From positions 186,001 through 250,000 of the forward strand of contig NZ_JANKBZ010000008.1 in assembly GCF_024623785.1 (NCBI RefSeq): 64,000 nucleotides of DNA, given 5' to 3'. Both the position numbers and the translations under genes were made by a program. Below are positions 7,976 through 15,613 of this stretch, piece by piece. The notes below the pieces were generated by a model, which saw only the letters and a program-made list of their open reading frames with translations, did not search any database and had not been told where the DNA came from. Every line of letters starts with the position of its first letter. Positions within the stretch are counted from its first letter, which is position 1. This stretch comes from Archangium lipolyticum (lineage in GTDB: Bacteria > Myxococcota > Myxococcia > Myxococcales > Myxococcaceae).

Positions 7976-10378
7976 TCACTCCACTTTCGGAGAGAGGGGG
8001 TGGGACCGCACCGGGACGTGACGCGGCAGCCGCACCGTGAAGGTCGTGCCCTCGCCAGCGCTGGAGCTCACGTCGACGGAGCCCCCATGGGCCCGGACGA
8101 TGCTGTCCACGATGAAGAGGCCCAGGCCGATGCTGCGGCTCGCCCGATCCACCTCGGAGGCGCCTCGCGTCATGGGCTGGAAGAGACGCTGACGCAGCTC
8201 GGGAGGGATGGGGTCGCCCGTGTTGTGGACCTCCAGGGAGACCTGGCCGTCATGGCCGCGCGTCACCACCGTGACGAGGGTACCCGCGGGGCTGTACTTC
8301 GCCGCGTTGGACACCAGGTTGGTGATGACCTGGGCCAGGCGGTCGGGGTCCCACTGCCCCTGCCCGTCCCCCTCCGAGTCCACCCGGAAGCTCCGCTCGG
8401 GGTAGCTCATCCGCACCTCGTCCAGCACCTGGCGGGTGAGGGCGTGCAGGTCGAGCGGAGCGGGATGGATGGGGATGCCGCCGCCCAGGCGCGCCTGGGT
8501 GAAGTCCAGCAAGTCCCTCACCATGCGGGCGGCGCGCTCGGCCGAGGACTGGATGCGGGTGGCGGTCAGCGCCTGGCTCTCATCCAGACCGTTCCGCCGC
8601 CGCAGGAGGCTCTGCGCACCGAGGAGAATGGCGGTGATGGGGTTGCGCAAATCGTGGCTGACGATGCCGACCAGCTGCTGCGCGAACTCGGCCCGGCGCC
8701 GCAGCTCCTCCTCGGCGCGCTTGCGCTCGGTGATGTCGCGGCTGGTGCCCGCGATGGCCTCCACCTGCCCGTCCGGTCCGAAGATGGGGGCGTAGATGTA
8801 CTCGTAATGGCCAGTGCCGGAGGCGCTCGTGTACGGGTTGTCGCCACGCACGGGCCTCCCCGTGCGCAGCACCTCGTCGAGCTGCCGCCGGTGCTTCTCT
8901 ACCAGCTCGGGGGGATAGCCCAGTTCCTGGAAGTTCCTCCCCACCGCCTCCTCCAACCGCTTGCCCCAGAGCTGCAACAACGAGCGGTTGACGTAGGTGA
9001 AGCGGTGCCGCCGGTCGAACAGGTACATGAAGTCCGGATGGGCGGTCAGCATGGTGTCGAAGGTGCGCGCCTGCCGCTCGTATTGGACGGCGAGCTCACG
9101 GTAGCGCGCTTCACTCTCCCGCAGGGCCGCCTCCAGGCGCTTCGTCTGCGTCACGTCCCGCGCCACGGCGAAGATGAGTCCCTGCTCCGCCATCGACGCC
9201 GACGTCCACGACAACCAGCGATAGCTCCCATCCCTGCACCGGTAGCGGTTCTCGAAGTGCAGCGTGTGCCCTCCCCGGGCGAGATTCTCCACCTCGGAGC
9301 GGGTGGCCGAGAGATCCTCCGGGTGCAGGAGGCTGGCGAAGGGACGGGAGAGCAATTCCTCTTCGCTCCAGCCCAGCGTCTGGGAGAAGGCGGGGTTGAC
9401 GCGCTTGAAGAAGCCATCCGTCCCCGCCACGGCCAGCAGATCGTGCGAGAGACGGAAGAAGTTGTCGAACTCGGCCTCGACGCGCTTCCTCGCCGTCACG
9501 TCCATGAAGGTGGCGACGCCCGCTATCCGTTGCCCTCGCGCATCGAGCACCGGACCCGAGGAGATGCTGAGCGTGACGCGGCTGCCGTCCGCGCGCGCCA
9601 CCTCCACCTCCTCGCCCTCCACCACCTCACCGGAGAGGAGGCTTCGGGACAGGGGCCACTCCTCACAGCGGTAGGGCCGGCCGTCCGGGTGGATGCCCCG
9701 GAGGGCGTCTCCGTACTCGCTCACCCCCTGCGAGGCCCGGAAGGGGTAGCGAAGAATCTGCTCCACGCGCGCGCTGGCCAGCAGCAGCTTGCCGGAGGGC
9801 TCCGCCACGAGGACACCCGAGGGCATCTGCTGGAGGACGGCATCGAAGAGGGCACGCTGTGCCTCCGCCTCGCCCAGCAGCCGCTCGCGCTCGCGCACGA
9901 GCGCCTCGACCTCGGCCCGCGCCGCCCGCTCGCGCGCCAATACGGCGTCCCGCTCCCGCTCGGCCTCACGGTGGCGGCGCTCCAACACGGCCTTCTCGAT
10001 GGCGTTGTGCGTCGCCCGGTAGAGGCTCGCCGGGGTGATGTCGGACTTGATCAGGTAGTCCGAGGCACCCGCCTTCATCGCCGACACCGCCACCCTTTCA
10101 CTGCCCCGCCCCGTCACCAGCACCACCGGAGGAGCCGCCTCGCCGAGCACCTCCTTCAACCGCCGCAGGAAGCCCAGGCCGTCCATCCCCGGCAACCCGT
10201 AGTCGAGGATGACGCAGTCCACGGGATGGGCCAGACAGAGCGCGAGCCCCTCTTCCGCGTCCTCCGATTCGATGAAGGACCAGGTGTGGTCCTGTTCCTG
10301 TCGCAGGAACGCCGCCCAGGTGCCCCGGTCCTCGGGGCTGTCGTCCACGAGTAGCAGGGTAAAGGAGGACGCCGTCAT
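7976..10378 (-). CDS. Receiver-first hybrid sensor histidine kinase with multiple PAS domains
   Basis: An 800-residue cytosolic kinase without membrane segments. Order: receiver domain 5-125 (phospho-acceptor in CVILDYGLPGMDG), a charged coiled coil of about 60 residues, three PAS/PAC modules (about 190-320, 325-450 and 460-580), a HisKA box with the phosphorylated histidine in GIVSHDLRNPITAIL, and an HATPase domain ending near GLGLFIVDSIVRAHGG. The receiver sits upstream of the sensor part, so phosphate may be received from another kinase before PAS sensing. There is no DNA-binding output. ATG 10378 overlaps the TGA of the pseudouridine synthase gene (ATGA), so the two are one transcription unit. 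Confidence 0.9.
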   Translation of the reverse strand: MTASSFTLLLVDDSPEDRGTWAAFLRQEQDHTWSFIESEDAEEGLALCLAHPVDCVILDYGLPGMDGLGFLRRLKEVLGEAAPPVVLVTGRGSERVAVSAMKAGASDYLIKSDITPASLYRATHNAIEKAVLERRHREAERERDAVLARERAARAEVEALVRERERLLGEAEAQRALFDAVLQQMPSGVLVAEPSGKLLLASARVEQILRYPFRASQGVSEYGDALRGIHPDGRPYRCEEWPLSRSLLSGEVVEGEEVEVARADGSRVTLSISSGPVLDARGQRIAGVATFMDVTARKRVEAEFDNFFRLSHDLLAVAGTDGFFKRVNPAFSQTLGWSEEELLSRPFASLLHPEDLSATRSEVENLARGGHTLHFENRYRCRDGSYRWLSWTSASMAEQGLIFAVARDVTQTKRLEAALRESEARYRELAVQYERQARTFDTMLTAHPDFMYLFDRRHRFTYVNRSLLQLWGKRLEEAVGRNFQELGYPPELVEKHRRQLDEVLRTGRPVRGDNPYTSASGTGHYEYIYAPIFGPDGQVEAIAGTSRDITERKRAEEELRRRAEFAQQLVGIVSHDLRNPITAILLGAQSLLRRRNGLDESQALTATRIQSSAERAARMVRDLLDFTQARLGGGIPIHPAPLDLHALTRQVLDEVRMSYPERSFRVDSEGDGQGQWDPDRLAQVITNLVSNAAKYSPAGTLVTVVTRGHDGQVSLEVHNTGDPIPPELRQRLFQPMTRGASEVDRASRSIGLGLFIVDSIVRAHGGSVDVSSSAGEGTTFTVRLPRHVPVRSHPLSPKVE

Positions 10379-11178
10379 CGCCGCCCCTCGGCGAAGCCAA
10401 GGCCTCGCTCCACCTCGGCGTCCGTGAGCAGCCGGCAGGAGCCCTCCGGCACGTCCAGCACCAGCTCGCCCACGGCCTCGCGGTGCAGCGTCCGCACCGG
10501 GTGCCCCACCGCCGCCAGCATCCGCTTCACCTGGTGGTGCCGCCCCTCCGTGAGCACCAGCTCGACCCGGCTGGGAGCCAGCAGCCGAGCCACCGCTGGC
10601 CGGGCCGGTCCATCCTCGAGCAACACGCCCTCGCGCAGCGTCTGGAGGGCCACCTCCGAGGGCCTGCCCTCTACCTCCGCCACGTAGCGCTTGGGCACGT
10701 GCGTCTCGGGAGAAGTCGCGTGCGCCACCAGCCGCTCCTCGTTGGTGAAGAGCAACAGGCCCGTGGTGTCCCGGTCCAGCCGCCCCACCGCGTACCACTC
10801 ATACCCGAGCAGCTCCGGCGGCAGCACCGGCCGCAAGCGCTCGAAGACGGTGCCGATTCCCTCGGGATCACTCCCGTGCACCACCACCCCCGCGGGCTTG
10901 TGGAACATCAGCGCCAGCGTCCGCGCCTCCAACGTGCGCGGCTGCCCATCCACCCGCACCGCGCTCCCTTCGTGCACCTGTGCGAAGGGGTCGTGCGCCA
11001 CGCGCCCGTCCACCTCCACCCGCCCCTCGCGGATGGCCCGCTCCGCCTCGGCCCGCGGCATCACTCCCGCGCGTCCCAGGGCACGCGCCAGCCAGTCCGC
11101 GCGGCTCCCTTCCGGCACCGGCATCGTGCGCCGGCGCGCGGCCTCCAACCATCGCGGTGTCTTCGGCTTCCTCGCCAT
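10375..11178 (-). CDS. RsuA/RluB-family RNA pseudouridine synthase
   Basis: About 267 residues. Residues 20-85 form an S4 RNA-binding domain (RADWLARALGRAGVMPRAEAERAIREG...), followed by the synthase domain with LMFHKPAGVVV, the catalytic motif GRLDRDTTGLLLFTN whose first aspartate attacks the uracil, KRYVAEVEG and the C-terminal EGRHHQVKRML signature. It belongs to the RsuA/RluB/RluE/RluF branch that modifies single uridines in rRNA; which site cannot be told. ATG 11178 was chosen because GGAAGGGG lies about eight bases upstream; an in-frame start ten codons earlier lacks a site. Its stop overlaps the hybrid kinase start. Confidence 0.9.
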   Translation of the reverse strand: MARKPKTPRWLEAARRRTMPVPEGSRADWLARALGRAGVMPRAEAERAIREGRVEVDGRVAHDPFAQVHEGSAVRVDGQPRTLEARTLALMFHKPAGVVVHGSDPEGIGTVFERLRPVLPPELLGYEWYAVGRLDRDTTGLLLFTNEERLVAHATSPETHVPKRYVAEVEGRPSEVALQTLREGVLLEDGPARPAVARLLAPSRVELVLTEGRHHQVKRMLAAVGHPVRTLHREAVGELVLDVPEGSCRLLTDAEVERGLGFAEGRR

Positions 11179-11372
11179 CAACGCCCCTTCCGTTGGAGCT
11201 TCCCACACCGCGCATTTCTATTCCCGCAATCCGAACGTCCCTCTCCGCTGCCCGCTCCGCGAGCGATTCCCGCCCATTCCATGGCGCCTGCCTGGGCGTG
11301 CCTAGCTTCTGTCATGTGTGGGTCATTCCTGCATGAGCAGTACTCCATTCCAACCTACTCGGAGGAGACCGC

Positions 11373-11804
11373 ATGGCAACCGTCACTGAAGGAGGAATCC
11401 AGGGTTCCAGCTTCACCGCCACCGGCACGTCGATGGGCGGCCGTGACGTCTCGGAGCAGGACACGGGCTTCGCGTCCCAGGGCAAGGAACAGGTGAAGCG
11501 CTTCACCGGTGTAACCCGGGATCGGGTCTACCACCAGATCGACGACCGGAAGGGCGAGCTCATCAAGGGACTCCAGGGCTTCGTCTCGACGCTGGAGAAC
11601 GCCTCTCAGAACGCCGATGGCTTCTCTCAGCAGCTGATCGGTGGCGCCGTGGGCTACATCCGCAAGTTCTCGGACCGCATCGAGCAGGGCTCCACCGAGG
11701 AGCTGGTGAGCGACGCCAGGCAGTTCATCCGTGAGCGGCCCGCTCCCTTCTTCGCTGGCTGCATCGCCGTGGGGTTCCTCGCCGCCCGGCTGCTGAAGGA
11801 ATAG
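11373..11804 (+). CDS. YqjD-like (DUF883-type) C-terminal membrane-anchored protein
   Basis: A 143-residue protein preceded by a GGAGGAG ribosome site. The N-terminal 45 residues are low-complexity and polar, the middle is a long amphipathic helix region (VYHQIDDRKGELIKGLQGFVSTLENASQ...), and the end is ARQFIRERPAPFFAGCIAVGFLAARLLKE, a proline-led single membrane helix. This architecture matches the YqjD/ElaB/YgaM group of E. coli inner-membrane ribosome-associated proteins, although residue-level similarity is modest. It heads a three-gene unit with a YqjE-type protein and a DUF3618-like protein. Probable role: envelope or ribosome-associated stress protein. Family membership is inferred from architecture and context. 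Confidence 0.65.
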   Translation: MATVTEGGIQGSSFTATGTSMGGRDVSEQDTGFASQGKEQVKRFTGVTRDRVYHQIDDRKGELIKGLQGFVSTLENASQNADGFSQQLIGGAVGYIRKFSDRIEQGSTEELVSDARQFIRERPAPFFAGCIAVGFLAARLLKE

Positions 11805-11814
11805 GGAGGACACG

Positions 11815-12291
11815 ATGCAACCGGAGAATCCAGGGACACGGAGAAGCTACAACTACGAGGAGCGCACCATTCCGGGTGATGGCATGTCGGACCGCGCGTT
11901 CGGTTCGCTGCTGGGTGAATTCTTCGATCAGGCCCGGCGGCTGATCCGCGCGGAGGTGACGCTCGCGAAGACAGAAATCCGCCAGGAGGCGACGAAGGTC
12001 AAGGCGGGCGGCGTGATGCTGGGCGTGGGCGGAGGGCTGCTCCTGCTCGGCGGCATCGCCTTCACGCTCTTCGCCGTCTTCGCGTTGGATCTGCTGCTGC
12101 CGCTGTGGGCCGCGGCGCTCATCGTCACGGTGCTCTTCTGCGGCATCGGCGCGGGCATCGCCAAGGTGGGCCTCAACCGCATGAAGGAGATCCACGCTCC
12201 CAACCAGACCATTCAAACCCTGAAGGAGGACTCTCAATGGGCGAGCAGGACGTTCCAATCCGTGAAATCACAGATGCACGGGCACGCATGA
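11815..12291 (+). CDS. YqjE-like phage-holin-superfamily III membrane protein (DUF1469)
   Basis: A 158-residue inner-membrane protein. After a 25-residue polar head comes an amphipathic helix (FGSLLGEFFDQARRLIRAEVTLAKTEI), then two hydrophobic helices at about 67-90 and 97-117, and a charged C-terminal tail. The family (Pfam Phage_holin_3_6) is named after actinobacterial holin-X but in proteobacteria is a chromosomal envelope protein, as in E. coli yqjE beside yqjD. No lysis gene is nearby, so a phage role is unlikely. It starts eleven bases after the preceding gene and overlaps the next gene by 55 bp. Confidence 0.8.
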   Translation: MQPENPGTRRSYNYEERTIPGDGMSDRAFGSLLGEFFDQARRLIRAEVTLAKTEIRQEATKVKAGGVMLGVGGGLLLLGGIAFTLFAVFALDLLLPLWAAALIVTVLFCGIGAGIAKVGLNRMKEIHAPNQTIQTLKEDSQWASRTFQSVKSQMHGHA

Positions 12292-13220
12292 GCGAGCTCG
12301 CCGATGAGCTGGCCCGCCGCATGGAGAAGGAGCACCTCAAGGAGGTCGCCTCCACCAAGGTGATGGAGTTGAAGGAGCAGGCCAGGGAGCGAGCAACGGA
12401 GAAGGTTGACGAACTGAGGACGCACGCCAAGGAGGCGGTGATGCGCAGAACGACGGAAATCAAGGAGCGGGCGGACACGCCCAAGGGCTGGAGCATGTTG
12501 GGGGCTGTCATCGGCGCGGGCGTGGGCTCGGTGCTGATGAAGAAGGTCTTCGACGTACGCCACGACCATCACCTGCACAGCGGGTACGACCGGGACATGT
12601 CCCTGGTGCCAGCACCCGAAGGTGGCCTGATGCGGCCCACCGGTGACGTGCGGGGCTCGCTGGGCAGTGACATCGGCGTGCGCACCAGCACCGACGTGGG
12701 CGCCGTGAACGTCGGCTCCAGCTACATGGGCGATAGCACCCAGGACGAGAGCGGGTTGAAGGCACGCGCCTCGGGTGCCGTGGACATGGCGAAGGAGAAG
12801 GCCTCGGATCTCAAGGAGCGCGCCAGCGGCCTCGTCGACATGGCGAAGGACAAGGCCTCCGGGCTTCGCGAGCACATCCCCAGCCGGCACGAGATGACCC
12901 AGCGGACGTCGGGCTGGTACGACACCGTGTCCGAGAACCCGGTGCTGCTGGCCATCGGCGGCCTGGCGATTGGCGCGCTGTGCGCCAGCCTCATCCCGGT
13001 GACCAGCCGTGAGCGGCAGCTCATCGAGCCGGCCAAGGCCAAGGTGAAGGAGCGCATCTCCAACCTCGGCGACCAGCTCGAGACGAAGCTGTCGGGGCAG
13101 ACCGAGGACGTGAGCGGACGGGAGGACGAGTTCCAGGCCTCCGCCTCCTCGGAGAGCGAGCGCGAGCGCGGCGCCATCCCGCCACTGCCGACGCTCGATG
13201 ACTACACCTCCGTCCACTGA
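12237..13220 (+). CDS. DUF3618-like protein with central LEA-like repeats and C-terminal membrane helix
   Basis: A 327-residue protein. Residues 9-40 (REITDARARMSELADELARRM) resemble the DUF3618 motif, followed by a long lysine/glutamate-rich helix and a small hydrophobic stretch (SMLGAVIGAGVGSVLM). The middle carries repeats of the type VDMAKEKASDLKERASGLVDMAKDKASGL, similar to LEA/apolipoprotein-like 11-mers, and a proline-led membrane helix ENPVLLAIGGLAIGALCASLIPV lies near 245-267, again the YqjD-type anchor. ATG 12237 has AGGAGG seven bases upstream; an ATG at 12288 overlapping the previous stop is the alternative. It likely acts with the two preceding membrane proteins in envelope stress protection. 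Confidence 0.75.
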   Translation: MGEQDVPIREITDARARMSELADELARRMEKEHLKEVASTKVMELKEQARERATEKVDELRTHAKEAVMRRTTEIKERADTPKGWSMLGAVIGAGVGSVLMKKVFDVRHDHHLHSGYDRDMSLVPAPEGGLMRPTGDVRGSLGSDIGVRTSTDVGAVNVGSSYMGDSTQDESGLKARASGAVDMAKEKASDLKERASGLVDMAKDKASGLREHIPSRHEMTQRTSGWYDTVSENPVLLAIGGLAIGALCASLIPVTSRERQLIEPAKAKVKERISNLGDQLETKLSGQTEDVSGREDEFQASASSESERERGAIPPLPTLDDYTSVH

Positions 13221-13241
13221 AGCAAGGGAACGGAGCGCACG

Positions 13242-13277
13242 AGGCCGGACGGGGCGAGTACCGCCTCGCCCGGCCTT
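13242..13277. terminator. Bidirectional hairpin between convergent genes
   Basis: AGGCCGG and GGGCGAG on the left pair with CTCGCCC and GGCCT on the right, with a small bulge, forming a strong GC stem in the 60-bp gap between the plus-strand stress operon and the minus-strand GNAT gene. Position between converging stops supports a terminator for both, although no clear T-tract is present. Confidence 0.55.
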
Positions 13278-13280
13278 GCT

Positions 13281-13856
13281 CTATGTCGAGGAGGACCGGG
13301 CCGCGGCGCGAGCCCGCCACTCGTGATCGAGCAGGGCGTAGATGAGGGAGTCACACCACTCGCCCTTGAGGAAGACGTTCTCGCGGAAGTGCGCCTCCTT
13401 GCGCATGCCCAGCTTCTCCATCACCCGGAAGGAGGCGGGGTTGCGCGGGTCGCAGTCGGCCCAGACGCGGTGCAGCCCGAGCGTCCCGAAACCGAAGTCC
13501 ACGAGCGCCTGGACCGCCTCGGGGATGTAGCCCTTGCCCCACCGCGAGCGATCGAGGACGTACCAGAGCATGGCCTCGTTCATCTCGGGGTTGTTGACGT
13601 GCATGCCACAGCGCCCGATGAGCCGGTTGCCGTCGCGCAGCACCACGGCCAGGTCATAGACGCGCCGGGGTGTCTCGCTGGCCAGGGCCCTCACCCGGCG
13701 GATGTAGTCCCGGCTCTCCTCGGAGGTGCGGACACCGTGGGACTGGTAGCGCACCACCTCCGGGTCGGACTCGTAGGGGTGGGTGGCACGCCAGTCGTCC
13801 TCCTCGAACTCGCGCAGCAGCAGGCGGGGCGTGGACAGCGGCGTGGTGAAGAGCAT
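13281..13856 (-). CDS. GNAT N-acetyltransferase, RimJ/RimL type
   Basis: A 191-residue protein that fits the Acetyltransf_3 group. It begins with TPRLLLREFEEDDW, the classic first strand and helix of RimJ/RimL-like enzymes, and contains the acetyl-CoA-binding segment SRWGKGYIPEAVQALVDFGF (beta4-alpha3, Q/RxxGxG/A variant), then HRVWADCDPRNPASFRVMEKLGM, where the asparagine and the ENVFLKGEW tail are typical. It would acetylate an amino group on a protein N terminus or small amine; the substrate is not predictable. It is separate from neighbours, converging with the stress operon and divergent from the ThrE-like exporter. Confidence 0.88.
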   Translation of the reverse strand: MLFTTPLSTPRLLLREFEEDDWRATHPYESDPEVVRYQSHGVRTSEESRDYIRRVRALASETPRRVYDLAVVLRDGNRLIGRCGMHVNNPEMNEAMLWYVLDRSRWGKGYIPEAVQALVDFGFGTLGLHRVWADCDPRNPASFRVMEKLGMRKEAHFRENVFLKGEWCDSLIYALLDHEWRARAAARSSST

Positions 13857-14012
13857 GACCGTCAGGACTCCTGGCCCGGAGCATCGGGGAAGAAGGCGTG
13901 CAGCTTGCCCTGCTCACCCAGGAAGGAGAAGTCCTGGAAGTCACGCCTTGGGAGCAAGCATGCTGGCGGGCTGACGGAGGCTTCGTTTGACACCCCCGAA
14001 GGCCTCTGCGAT

Positions 14013-15263
14013 GTGCGCCCCGTGCTCCCGGCCGAACAACTCATCGCGCTCCAGCCGCCTCCCCCTGGACCCTCCGTGGCCTTCACGCTGCGGCTCGGGC
14101 AGGCGCTGCACCGCTATGGCACTCCCGCCCACCGGCTGGAGGAGCAGATGCGGCTGGTGTCGCAACGGCTGGGTCTGGAGGCCCGCTTCTTCTCCACTCC
14201 CACCTCCATCTTCGCGTCCTTCGGCCCCCCCGAGGCCCTCCAGACCTGCCTCATCCGCGTGGAGCCCGGGGACATGGACCTCGGACGGCTGGCGAGCCTC
14301 GACTCGCTCGCGGACGCGGTCATCCGGGGCGATCTCTCCCCCGAGGAGGGCGCCGAGCGCGTGGAGGCCGTCCTCGCCGAGCCTCCCCGCTATGGCAACG
14401 CCCTGCTCCTGCTGTGCTGGGCCCTGGCCGCCGTCGGCGGCGCACGGCTCTTCGGCGGTGGCCCGCGCGAAATGGGCGTGGCGGCGCTGATCTCCCTCCT
14501 CGTCGGTGGGCTGGACACCTGGACACGGCGGCAGCCCTCCACGGTCTGGGTGCTGGAGCCCATCGCCGCCATCCTCTCCTCGGCGCTGGCCGTGGTGGCG
14601 GCCAGTCTCGTGGGCCCGTTGTCGGTGCAGATCGTCACCCTCGCGGGTCTCATCGTGCTGCTGCCCGGCCTCAGCCTCACCGTGGCCCTCAACGAGCTCG
14701 CCACCCGGAACCTCATCTCCGGCACGTCGCGGCTCACCGGCGCGGCGATCGTGTTCCTCGAGCTCGGCTTCGGCGTGGCGCTCGGCACCCGGCTGGCGGC
14801 CTGGTTCCCCCTGCCCGCCAAGATGGGTCCCCTCCCGGCGCTCCCCGCCTGGACGGAGCCCCTCGCCCTGGTGTCGATGCTGTTCGCGGTGAGCGTCATC
14901 TTCCGCGCCCGGCCCCGGGACTGGGGGTGGATCACCGTGGCCGGAACGCTGGCCTACGCGGGCTCTCGCCTGGGCACCCAGGTCCTCGGGCCCCAGCTGG
15001 GCGCGTTCGTCGGCGCGCTCATCGTCGGCATCGTCACCAACCTGCTCGCCCGCGTGCGCAACCGTCCCGCCGTCATCACCCTCGTGCCCGCCATCATGCT
15101 GCTCGTTCCCGGCAGCATCGGCTTCCGCAGCATGGAGTCCCTGCTCGCACGCGACGTGCTCGCCGGCGTGGACACCGCCTTCTCCATGCTCATGGTGGCC
15201 GTGGCCCTCGTCGCCGGCCTCCTCTTCGCCAACGCCCTCGTCCAGCCCCGCAAGGTGCTCTGA
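14013..15263 (+). CDS. ThrE-type threonine/serine exporter family membrane protein
   Basis: About 416 residues. The first 130 residues are the cytosolic ThrE domain (FTLRLGQALHRYGTPAHRLEEQM, FSTPTSIFASFG), followed by around ten hydrophobic helices covering both the ThrE (DUF1212) and ThrE_2 (DUF3815) parts in one chain, including LLPGLSLTVALNELATRNLISGTSRL and PAIMLLVPGSIGFRS. Fused single-chain exporters of this kind move threonine or serine outward using the proton motive force. No ATG lies at the expected place; GTG 14013 is the most upstream sensible start, with GTG 14022 and GTG 14076 as alternatives. Monocistronic. Confidence 0.85.
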   Translation: MRPVLPAEQLIALQPPPPGPSVAFTLRLGQALHRYGTPAHRLEEQMRLVSQRLGLEARFFSTPTSIFASFGPPEALQTCLIRVEPGDMDLGRLASLDSLADAVIRGDLSPEEGAERVEAVLAEPPRYGNALLLLCWALAAVGGARLFGGGPREMGVAALISLLVGGLDTWTRRQPSTVWVLEPIAAILSSALAVVAASLVGPLSVQIVTLAGLIVLLPGLSLTVALNELATRNLISGTSRLTGAAIVFLELGFGVALGTRLAAWFPLPAKMGPLPALPAWTEPLALVSMLFAVSVIFRARPRDWGWITVAGTLAYAGSRLGTQVLGPQLGAFVGALIVGIVTNLLARVRNRPAVITLVPAIMLLVPGSIGFRSMESLLARDVLAGVDTAFSMLMVAVALVAGLLFANALVQPRKVL

Positions 15264-15337
15264 GCGTCCGCCTCCGGGCACTCCTCTTCCCCAGGCTTGA
15301 CCGCCTGCCCTTCTTGGTGCATCTTGATTTTGAAAAC

Positions 15338-15356
15338 GATAATCAGAATCATTATC
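15338..15356 (+). promoter_or_regulatory. Fur box (ferric uptake regulator operator)
   Basis: GATAATCAGAATCATTATC matches the 19-bp Fur consensus GATAATGATAATCATTATC at 17 of 19 positions and is palindromic. It lies 30 bp upstream of the CxC miniprotein start in an otherwise GC-rich stretch, where a promoter would be. This predicts that the miniprotein and the heme-oxygenase-like gene behind it are repressed by iron-loaded Fur and expressed under iron starvation. Confidence 0.85.
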
Positions 15357-15385
15357 GCCCCACATCTCGAGTGACGAGGGACTCC

Positions 15386-15613
15386 ATGCCGACTCCTACC
15401 TGCTGCCGCACCCTCCTGGCCCACGGCCCCAGCGCGGAAGTAGCGCGCTGCACCTGCGGGCACATCCACCTGAGCCTCGGACCCATGACGATCCGCATGG
15501 ACGAGGACACGCTGCACGCGGTCTGGCACACGATGGGCGATGCGCTGCGGGCCCTGTCCCGGGCCCCCGAGCGGACTGCCGAGCCGGTCACCGCCGGAGG
15601 GTGGAAGCAGTGA
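15386..15613 (+). CDS. Small CxC protein of a Fur-box-preceded operon
   Basis: A 75-residue cytosolic protein with no signal peptide. It contains CCRTLLAH, then CTCGHIHLSLGPMTIRMD and a helix HAVWHTMGDALRALS. The C-x-C-G-x-I-H-L motif plus the CC pair and histidines could hold a metal (zinc or iron) or a redox centre. I do not recognise a named family; small proteins with a CxCGxxHL knuckle and a following leucine-rich helix occur next to iron or heme genes in other bacteria, but this is only recall. Its TGA overlaps the GTG of the heme-oxygenase-like gene, and a near-perfect Fur box precedes it, so a role in iron or heme handling is the best inference. Confidence 0.7.
   Translation: MPTPTCCRTLLAHGPSAEVARCTCGHIHLSLGPMTIRMDEDTLHAVWHTMGDALRALSRAPERTAEPVTAGGWKQ

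Noticed and set aside
11815-12291. Phage holin, hence a prophage remnant
   Set aside because: The family name is misleading: no lysin, integrase or structural phage gene is nearby, and the gene sits in a yqj-like operon.
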